Origin: Hymenobacter lapidarius
Lineage (GTDB): Bacteria > Bacteroidota > Bacteroidia > Cytophagales > Hymenobacteraceae
Assembly (NCBI RefSeq): GCF_001816145.1
Contig: NZ_MDZB01000109.1
Coordinates: forward strand, 124,001-188,000
Reading direction: 5' to 3'
DNA length: 64,000 nt
Shown here: in pieces, positions 54,118 to 61,435 of the stretch
Numbering within the stretch: position 1 is the first letter of the stretch
How the letters are laid out: each line of letters opens with the position of its first letter
The notes under the pieces: model-generated
What the model saw: the letters and a program-made list of their open reading frames with translations, nothing else
What the model was told of the DNA's origin: nothing
The model's database searches: none
Translations under genes and position numbers: made by a program

Positions 54118-54205
54118 AGTTAGGAGTTAGGAGTTGAGAGTTAAGAGTTGGTGAGCTAGACGGACACGATATCTACTCTTAACTCCCAACTCCTAACTCT
54201 TAACT
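54118..54205. repeat. 31-bp imperfect inverted repeat (AGTTAGGAGTT units)
   Basis: Arms 54118-54148 and 54175-54205 match at 29 of 31 positions. Each arm contains tandem AGTTAGGAGTT-like units. It fills the gap between the K+ channel stop and the glycosyltransferase start. Confidence 0.7.
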
Positions 54206-54209
54206 CCCT

Positions 54210-55265
54210 TTATAGCTGCCGGTATTGCACCTCAAAACTCTCAATTTGCGCTTCGCTGCCCAGCACGAGCAGCACATCACCGGGCGCGGGCACATAATCG
54301 GCGGAGGGGCTCACCAGCAGGGAGCCTTCGTGCTACCGCAAGCCGATGATGGTGGCACCGGTGCGGGAGCGGATGTCGAGTTCGCGGATACTCTGCCCCT
54401 GCCGGTCCTTGCGGATTTGCGCGTAGGCCAGCTCTTCGAGCCGCAGCTTGTCGGCACTGAGGCCCGAAATCAGGTCGAGGAAACGGATAACTTCGGGTCG
54501 CACCACCAGGTTGGCCATGTGCGAGCCGCCTATTTCGTCGGGCATCACCACGGAATTGGCGCCGGCCGAAATCAGCTTGCTTTCCGACGTTTTGTAGGAG
54601 GCGCGGGCAATGATATTCAACCGCGGGTTCAGGGCCCGGGCCGAAAGGGCGACGAAAACGTTGTCGGCGTCGGAGGGCAGGGCCGTGATGAGGGCCGAGG
54701 CCCGGGCCACACCGGCTTGCTGGAGCACCAGGTCGGTGGTGGCGTCGCCGATAACGGCAATAATGGCGCCGCCGGCCCGGCCATCGCCGTCGTAATCTTC
54801 GCCAGTGCGGCCCTCGCTGAGGTTTTTCAGCAGTTGCTCGTTCTGCTCGATAACAACCACGCGGGCCCCGTTCAGGGTGAGGTCGTGGTGGGCCTTGCGG
54901 CCGTTTCGACCAAAGCCGCAAAGAATGACGTGCCCACTAAAACGTTTAATTTCTTGGTCCACCCGATACATTTTAAATAGTTTGCGCAGCTCGCCGTCAA
55001 AGATAAACGTGGACAAGGCCGACACGAGGTAGGCCACCACCACCAAATTGAAGAGGATGTAGAACGCCACAAACATGCGCCCCATGGGCGAAAGCTGATG
55101 CAATTCGCCAAAACCCACCGTCGACACGGTGATGACGGTCATGTAGAACGCATCGGGCGCATTGTAGTCCTCGATGAGCATAAAACCAGCCATGCCGCTG
55201 CCCAAGCTGATGAAGATGAGCAGGATAGCCAGCAGTAGCCGGTTGAAATTGACGCGTTGCAACAT
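54210..55265 (-). CDS. K+ channel / TrkA (RCK) protein with an in-frame stop
   Basis: A two-helix potassium channel fused to a regulatory RCK domain. Helix 1 (LLLAILLIFISLGSGMAGFM), the filter-like TVITVSTVGFGELHQLSP and helix 2 (FVAFYILFNLVVVAYLVSAL) are followed by RCK_N (GHVILCGFGRNGRKAHHDLT) and most of RCK_C. A TAG at 54333-54335 stops the frame after 310 residues. The same frame continues for 40 codons (HEGSLLVSPSADYVPAPGDV then LLVLGSEAQIESFEVQYRQL) to TAA at 54210-54212, which completes RCK_C. One base change would explain it. It is 25 bases after dnaG, probably in the same transcript. Confidence 0.82.
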
Positions 55266-55290
55266 GAAAGGCGTTGAGTATGGGGCGAAG

Positions 55291-57389
55291 CTACGCGCTG
55301 CGGCCCACCACAGTGCCCAACAGGGCCCCTAATTCGTTGTCCAATTCTTTCAGGCGTTTGATATCGCCCAGGATTTCGAACATTTCGGCGTCTTCTAAGG
55401 GGTGACGCAGGCGTTCGAGGCAGATGTCGAGCTCACGCTGCACGTGCACTTTGTTGAGGCGCAGCACGGCGTTGTCGCAAGCCAGCTTGGGCAGGTCAAC
55501 CTCGTTGAAAACGTAGATTTCCTTGTTGCGCCAGTTCGGGCTGATTTCGTAGCGCTCGGTGGCTAGGTCCGTGATGAGGCTGCGGATGTCGGCGCGCTCG
55601 TTTTGGGCCAGCAGGCGGGCGTCAGGGAAGCGGCCGGCCAGCAGCTCCTGGCGGCAGATTTCCCACATCTCGGCGAAGAGCGGCACCGTGAGCGGAGTTT
55701 CGCCCAGCTCCCCCAGCAAGTAGGCCGCCACGCTGATTTCGGTTTCCACCTCGCGGCCGGCGTAGAGCACCAGCAGGCGCAACACCTCGCGCTCGCACAG
55801 CTTGAGCACGTCGGTCTGGTCGTCCTCGTCCTCGGCGGCGGCCTTGGCCGGCTGGTAGGAAACGCCCGCGCCCAGGATTTCCACGGTGGCTTCCTGGCCG
55901 CCATACATCAGCATTTCGGCTTCCTCTTCGTCGGAAAGCGGGCGGCTGGCCGGTGCGGGCCGGCTGCCATAATTTGAAGGATAGCCGGTATTGGCGCTTC
56001 CCGCGCCCTGGCCGTAGTTGCCGGCATTGCCACCAGAACCACCGCCGCCGGCCGCCTTGGACGGCGATTTCACCAGCTTGTTGTATTCGGTGATAAGTAC
56101 CTGCTCGTCGATGCCGAACGTGGCCGAGGTCTGCTGCAAAAACACCTGGCGCTTGATGGCGTCGGGCACTTTGGCGATGCTGTGCAGCACATCGCGAATG
56201 GCTTCGGCCTTCTTCACCGGGTCGTTGCTGGCCTCGCGGGCCACCAGCGTGGTTTTGAAGGAGATGAAGTCCTGGCTCTTGGTTTCGATGTACTCGGCGA
56301 AGCGCTGGTCGCCCACTTTGCGGATGTAGCTGTCGGGGTCGTCGCCGTCGGGAAAGAGCACCACGCGCACGTTCAGGCCGCCTTCGAGGAGCAGGTCGTG
56401 CCGCGCAACGAGGCTTTGATGCCGGCCGCGTCACCATCATAGAGCACCGTCACGTTGTCAGAATAGCGCTTGATGAGCCGAATCTGGCCTTCGGTGAGCG
56501 AAGTACCCGATGAGGCTACCACGTTTTTGATGCCGCCCTGGTACAAACTCAGCACGTCGAGATAGCCCTCCACGAGGTAGCATACCTCTTGCGTCCGGAT
56601 GGCCTGCCGCGCCTGAAACAGCCCGTAGAGCACGTCCGACTTGTGGTAAATCTCCGATTCGGGCGAGTTGAGGTACTTCGCCATCTTGTCGTCGCGCTTC
56701 AGGGTGCGCGCCCCGAAGCCCACCACCCGGCCGCTGATGTTGTGAATCGGGAACATCACCCGGCCCCGGAACCGGTCATAGCGCCGGCCGGTATCCTGGC
56801 CCTGGTCGTCGGTTTTGATGACGGTGAGACCGGTTTTTTCGAGGTATTTCTTATCATAGCCGGCCGTTTCGGCTGCCTTCAGCAGGTCGTCCCAGCTGTC
56901 GAGGGAGTAGCCGAGCTCAAACTGCTGGATGGTGGCCAGGTTCAGGCCCCGCTCCTTGAGGTAGCCGTAACCGATGCTCATGCCCTCCTCGGAGTTGAGC
57001 AGCAGGCGGTGGAAATGGTTTTTGGCCCAGTCGGAAACGATGAACTGCGAGTCGCGCTCGTTCTGCTCCAGTTGCTGCTGGGGCGTTTTTTCCTCCTCCT
57101 CGATGGTGATGGCGTACTTTTTGGCCAGGTACTTCAGGGCCTCCACGTAGCTGGTCCCTTCCACATCCATCACGAATTGCACCACTCCGCCAGCCTTGCC
57201 GCAGCCGAAGCACTTGTACAGGCTTTTGGCCGGGTTAACGGAGAAGGACGGAGATTTCTCGTTGTGAAACGGGCACGGCGCCCACATATTCTGGCCTTTG
57301 CGCTTGAGCTGCACGAAGTCGCCGACGACCTCCACGATGTCGGCGGTTTGGATAATCTGGTCTACTAGTTCTTTGGGAATGCGGGCCAT
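55291..57389 (-). CDS. dnaG: DNA primase DnaG (frameshifted)
   Basis: Makes RNA primers for replication. The start at ATG 57389 (MARIPKELVDQIIQTADIVE) is preferred to 57431. The CHC2 zinc domain is CPFHNEKSPSFSV...CFGCGKAGG, the catalytic core has YDRFRGRVMFPIHNISGRVV, the TOPRIM has YLVEGYLDVLSLYQGG and LYDGDAAGIKASLRG, and the C-terminal helicase-binding part follows. The frame breaks near 56400: the minus strand reads GGCACGACCTGCTC, and GGCACCGACCTGCTC would continue RGTDLLLEGGLNVRVVLFPD. Restoring one base gives 699 residues. Because dnaG is essential, a sequence error is by far the best explanation. Confidence 0.92.
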
Positions 57390-57427
57390 CTGGGGGCGGG
57401 AATGAAGCTTCTTGCGGCGCGGCTGGC

Positions 57428-57555
57428 TCACCTCACCCCCTAGCCCCCTCTCCCGCGGAGAGGGGGGACTAGCCGTAAATTAATTTCTAGACTTTTTCTA
57501 AAACTAGAAACTAGTCCCCCCTCTCCGCGGGAGAGGGGGCTAGGGGGTGAGGTGA
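57428..57555. repeat. 45-bp perfect inverted repeat between dnaG and leuS
   Basis: Arms 57428-57472 and 57511-57555 are exact inverse complements. Each arm holds its own GC-rich palindrome (CCCCTCTC...GAGAGGGG), and the loop contains a further inner pair TTTCTAG (57484-57490) / CTAGAAA (57504-57510). It lies between divergent dnaG and leuS. Confidence 0.85.
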
Positions 57556-57582
57556 CGCATGAACGATGCCACCACAACAAAT

Positions 57583-57614
57583 TTCGCCCTACTTTCTCCT
57601 GCGTCCTACCTTTG
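57583..57614 (+). promoter_or_regulatory. promoter of leuS
   Basis: TACCTTTG (57607-57614) fits TAnnTTTG and TTCG (57583-57586), one base from TTTG, lies 20 bases upstream. The expected transcription start is about 15-20 bases before the ATG at 57637. Confidence 0.5.
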
Positions 57615-57636
57615 CCCGGAATAAACTCCGCGCAAG

Positions 57637-60609
57637 ATGCCCGCATACCGTCCCGAAGAAATTGAAAAGAAGTGGCAGGCCCACTGGAAAGCGCACAGCA
57701 CGTTCCAGGCCCACAACCACTCCGAGAAGCCGAAGTACTACGTGCTTGATATGTTTCCGTACCCGTCCGGGGCGGGGCTGCACGTGGGGCACCCGCTGGG
57801 CTACATTGCCTCCGATATCGTGACGCGCTTCAAGCGCCTGCAGGGCTTCAACGTGCTGCATCCCATGGGGTTCGACTCATTCGGCTTGCCCGCTGAGCAG
57901 TACGCCATCCAGACCGGCCAGCACCCGGCCCTGACCACCGACCAGAACATTGCGACCTACATCAAGCAGCTCAGCAGCCTGGGGTTCAGCTACGACTGGA
58001 GCCGCGAAATCCGCACCTCCGACGCCAGCTACTATAAGTGGACGCAATGGATTTTCCTCAAGCTATTTAACTCCTGGTACAACCTCGACACGGACCGGGC
58101 CGAACCGCTGACGGAGCTCACCACCCGCTTTGCCGAGCGCGGCAGCGAGGGCATCCGCGCGGCCGGCGACGAGGGCAACCGCCAGGTATTTACCGCCGGG
58201 CAGTGGCAGCTCTTCACCGAGCACCAGAAGCTGGCCGCGGTCCACTCCTACCGCCTGGCCTACCAGCAGGACACTTACGTGAACTGGTGCCCCGGCCTGG
58301 GCACGGTGCTCTCGAACGACGAAGTAAAGGACGGCCTGAGCGAGCGCGGCGGCTACCCCGTGGAGCGCCGCCTCATGCCCCAGTGGAACCTGCGCATCAC
58401 CGCCTACGCCGACCGCCTCCTAGCCGGCCTCGACACCCTCGACTGGCCCGATGCGGTGAAGGAAATGCAGCGCAACTGGATTGGGCGCAGCATTGGCGCC
58501 GAAGTCACTTTCCCGATGCAGGGCTCCGAAACCGCTCAAATTAAAGTATACACCACGCGGGTGGACACCATTTACGGCGCCACTTTCCTGGTGCTGGCCC
58601 CCGAGCACGAGTTAGTGAACGAGCTGACCACCCCCGACCAGCGCGCCGCCGTAGACGAGTACATCGCCGCCACCAAGCGCCGCTCGGAGCGCGACCGCAT
58701 GGCTGATACCAAAACCGTGTCGGGCGTCTTCACCGGCGCCTACGGGTTGAACCCGGTGAACAACGAGCCCGTGCAAATCTGGTTGGCCGACTACGTGCTG
58801 GCCGGCTACGGCACCGGCGCGGTGATGGCCGTGCCCAGCGGCGACCAGCGCGACTACCTGTTTGCCCAGCATTTCGGCCTGCCCATCCCCGCCATTTCCG
58901 ATGCCCAGCAGGGCCTCGACCAGCAGGCCGACCCCACCAAAGAAGGCCGCTACATCAACTCGGGCATCATCAACGGCCTCACCTACAAGGAGGCCACGCA
59001 GAAGCTCATTGCCTACCTCGAAGAGAAAGGCCTGGGCCACGGCAAGGTCAATTTCCGCCTGCGCGACTCCATTTTCGGCCGCCAGCGCTACTGGGGCGAA
59101 CCTATTCCGATTTACTACAAGGACGGTACCGCCTACGGCATCGCCGAAAGCGACCTGCCGCTGGTGCTGCCCGAAATCAACGAGTACAAGCCCACCGAAA
59201 CCGGCGAGCCACCCCTGGGCCGCGCCCAAAACTGGCTCTACCGCGACCAGTACCCCTACGAGCTGAGCACCATGCCCGGCTGGGCAGGCTCGTCGTGGTA
59301 CTACCTCCGCTACATGGACCCCACCAACGAAGCCCGCTTCGTATCGGAAGAAGCCGAGCAGTACTGGGGCACCGTGGACCTCTACATGGGCGGGGCCGAG
59401 CACGCCACCGGCCACTTGCTGTATGCGCGGTTCTGGTATTTGTTTTTGAAGGATTTGGGCCTCGTCAGCAGCAACGAGCCTTTCCAGAAACTGATAAATC
59501 AGGGGATGATATTGGGTATATCAGAGAAAATAATTAGAGTAAAGAATCCTGGCACACCTTTTTCAGATTCCGTACCATCAACATTTTCTATTGTCGTTCA
59601 AAATCAAACTCACTCAATAACTCTGCCTATCCCAACTAGTGACTTTTTTGTAAGCAGTGATGCTGAAGGACTCCTTCATGGCATCGAACAACTTGATGAA
59701 GTTCACAAGGGCGCAAGTTTTCAGTTCGGGGTCTCATCCATACTTCACGTTGATATTTCTCTAGTTTCCAACAATGTTTTAAATATTGGAGATTACATCG
59801 AAAAGCATTCTGAATTGAAGAGCCCTGTTTTTATTTGTGAAAGCGGATTCTGGCAAAACAATGTTTTTCATCCATTCGGCTTCGGTAAATCAGACAAGTT
59901 TTTGACCTCTTCAGAGGTCGAAAAAATGTCGAAGTCGAAATACAATGTTGTTAACCCCAACATTCTAATCGACAAATACGGCGCGGATGCTCTGCGCCTT
60001 TACGAGATGTTTCTAGGCCCGCTGGAGCAGTACAAGCCCTGGAACACCAACGGCATCAGCGGTGTGGGCAGCTTCCTCAAGAAGTTCTGGCGCCTTTTCC
60101 ACCCCGAGGACGGCGACCTGGCCGTAACCGACGAGCCCGCCACGCCCGCGGAGCTGAAGGCCCTGCACAAAGCCATTCAGAAGGCGCAGGAGGACATTGA
60201 GAAGTTCAGCTTCAACACCTCCGTCAGCCTGTTTATGATAACCGTGAACGAGCTCACGGCCCTCAAATGCCACAAGCGCGCCATTCTGGAGCCGCTGGTG
60301 CTGCTGGTGTCACCGTTTGCGCCGCACCTGGCCGAGGAGCTGTGGCAGGAGCTGGGCCACGCGGCCGGCAGCGTGAGCAGCGCCCGCTACCCGGAGTTCC
60401 GCGAGGAATACCTGGTGGAAGACAACGTGGTGTATCCGCTGGCCATCAACGGCAAAGTGCGCGAGCAAATGCAGTTCGCCGCTGCCGCTACCGCTGCCGA
60501 GATTGAAACCGCCGTGCTGGCCTCTGATTTTCTGGCGCGGTTTGGCGAAGGGAAATCGGTCAAGAAGGTGATTGTGGTGCCGGGGCGCATGGTGAACGTG
60601 GTGGTGTGA
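57637..60609 (+). CDS. leuS: leucyl-tRNA synthetase LeuRS, with AT-rich internal segment
   Basis: Charges tRNA-Leu; 990 residues. The HIGH motif is GAGLHVGHPLGY, the editing domain lies around residues 290-520 (TTRVDTIYGATFLVLAPEHE), and the KMSKS loop is EKMSKSKYNVVNP. The segment coding the leucine-specific domain, about 59485-59975, has low GC (22 and 21 of 60 in two blocks I counted) against more than 60% in most of the gene, and its codons prefer A/T third positions. The protein frame is unbroken and the segment carries sensible LeuRS residues (HVDISLVSNNVLNI), so the gene appears functional but mosaic. Inferred explanation: recombination with an AT-rich donor. Confidence 0.93.
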   Translation: MPAYRPEEIEKKWQAHWKAHSTFQAHNHSEKPKYYVLDMFPYPSGAGLHVGHPLGYIASDIVTRFKRLQGFNVLHPMGFDSFGLPAEQYAIQTGQHPALTTDQNIATYIKQLSSLGFSYDWSREIRTSDASYYKWTQWIFLKLFNSWYNLDTDRAEPLTELTTRFAERGSEGIRAAGDEGNRQVFTAGQWQLFTEHQKLAAVHSYRLAYQQDTYVNWCPGLGTVLSNDEVKDGLSERGGYPVERRLMPQWNLRITAYADRLLAGLDTLDWPDAVKEMQRNWIGRSIGAEVTFPMQGSETAQIKVYTTRVDTIYGATFLVLAPEHELVNELTTPDQRAAVDEYIAATKRRSERDRMADTKTVSGVFTGAYGLNPVNNEPVQIWLADYVLAGYGTGAVMAVPSGDQRDYLFAQHFGLPIPAISDAQQGLDQQADPTKEGRYINSGIINGLTYKEATQKLIAYLEEKGLGHGKVNFRLRDSIFGRQRYWGEPIPIYYKDGTAYGIAESDLPLVLPEINEYKPTETGEPPLGRAQNWLYRDQYPYELSTMPGWAGSSWYYLRYMDPTNEARFVSEEAEQYWGTVDLYMGGAEHATGHLLYARFWYLFLKDLGLVSSNEPFQKLINQGMILGISEKIIRVKNPGTPFSDSVPSTFSIVVQNQTHSITLPIPTSDFFVSSDAEGLLHGIEQLDEVHKGASFQFGVSSILHVDISLVSNNVLNIGDYIEKHSELKSPVFICESGFWQNNVFHPFGFGKSDKFLTSSEVEKMSKSKYNVVNPNILIDKYGADALRLYEMFLGPLEQYKPWNTNGISGVGSFLKKFWRLFHPEDGDLAVTDEPATPAELKALHKAIQKAQEDIEKFSFNTSVSLFMITVNELTALKCHKRAILEPLVLLVSPFAPHLAEELWQELGHAAGSVSSARYPEFREEYLVEDNVVYPLAINGKVREQMQFAAAATAAEIETAVLASDFLARFGEGKSVKKVIVVPGRMVNVVV

Positions 60610-60673
60610 GGTAAGCTTTAGCTAGACGTTATGTAGTTCTAACGGTAATACGGCAAGCTAAAGCTTACCTCAC
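60606..60673. repeat. 18-bp inverted repeat at the leuS stop
   Basis: GTGAGGTAAGCTTTAGCT (60606-60623) and its exact inverse at 60656-60673. The stop TGA of leuS (60607-60609) is inside the first arm, and the loop holds a smaller CGTTA/TAACG pair. Confidence 0.75.
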
Positions 60674-60707
60674 AAAAAGGTCCGTTGCACATGCAGCGGG
60701 CCTTTTT
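60674..60707. terminator. intrinsic terminator between leuS and the toxin gene
   Basis: AAAAAGGTCCGTTGC and GCAGCGGGCCTTTTT pair over 15 positions, two of them G-T, with a four-base loop. It can serve leuS (plus) and the toxin-antitoxin unit (minus). Confidence 0.8.
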
Positions 60708-60711
60708 GAAA

Positions 60712-61044
60712 TTAAACCAAACCGTTTTCCCTCAACAATTCATCCCGCTCTTTATCCGAAATGGAATCCCGTTCTGACTTATCGTAAATAGTCAGCAAAT
60801 ACACTTTCTCGCCAACAATTTTAACGCAGGTAATAACGCGGGCACCGCCACTTTTGCCGGTATTCTTCGAGCCAATTCGCATTCGGACTTTGTAGCAGTC
60901 GCGCCCTAATGATACTCCGGCTTGCGGATTATCGAGGAGGTCTTTTCCCAATGCTTCCAAGTCATCCGTGATTGATGCAAAACGCTTGACAAACGGTTTG
61001 AGATTTCTTCTAAAGCTCTTGGTCAGCGTTATTTCGAAGCTCAT
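60712..61044 (-). CDS. RelE/ParE-superfamily toxin of a type II module
   Basis: A 110-residue basic protein (SFEITLTKSFRRNLKPFVKR, with GRDCYKVRMRIGSKNTGKSG and GEKVYLLTIYDKSERDSISD) that fits the RelE/ParE toxin fold common in Bacteroidetes. Members cut mRNA at the ribosome. The ATG at 61044 overlaps the upstream antitoxin by 35 bases. A 60-base block here has 23 G/C, far below the flanking genes, consistent with horizontal arrival. Confidence 0.8.
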   Translation of the reverse strand: MSFEITLTKSFRRNLKPFVKRFASITDDLEALGKDLLDNPQAGVSLGRDCYKVRMRIGSKNTGKSGGARVITCVKIVGEKVYLLTIYDKSERDSISDKERDELLRENGLV

Positions 61045-61270
61045 GGATTAGTTCGCCAAGGGTTTGAAGCTTGATTTTACCCTGCTGATGCAAGTCTACC
61101 TCGTTCAGCGCCTGGCGGAAATCATCAACCCACTCCTGCTGCTCGGGAGTATATTTTCTCGACTTCGGCGGAGCCACGGCCTCTGCTTTGATGGCAAAGG
61201 GCAAGGCCTTAACCACTTTCATCAGTGGAGCAAACTGGTCGTCGGGTACAGTGAGAATAACTTGGCGCAT
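61010..61270 (-). CDS. antitoxin partner of the RelE-like toxin
   Basis: An 86-residue protein from ATG 61270 (MRQVILTVPDDQFAPLMKVV) with a short strand-helix N-terminus and an acidic helical C-terminus (EWVDDFRQALNEVDLHQQG), typical of an antitoxin that covers the toxin. It is transcribed first and overlaps the toxin gene by 35 bases. The longer frame from 61306 adds 12 residues and is less likely. The module is AT-rich compared with neighbours. Confidence 0.75.
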   Translation of the reverse strand: MRQVILTVPDDQFAPLMKVVKALPFAIKAEAVAPPKSRKYTPEQQEWVDDFRQALNEVDLHQQGKIKLQTLGELIHELRNNADQEL

Positions 61271-61435
61271 GGTGCAAGATACGTGTTTGTAGAAGTAACT
61301 ACCCAAGACTAACCGTTGGTTCAGCTACCAGTTACAACTTCTAAAAGCAGCGAAAATCACCGTAAGAGTGCTGGAGTTCGCACTCTAATCGCATCTTTGC
61401 CCCGATACTGTTTGAACTTCTAACCTAACTCTTTG

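Noticed and set aside
59485..59975. Intein or inserted gene inside leuS
   Set aside because: No splicing blocks or extra domain: the segment encodes LeuRS-type residues at the normal place before KMSKS.
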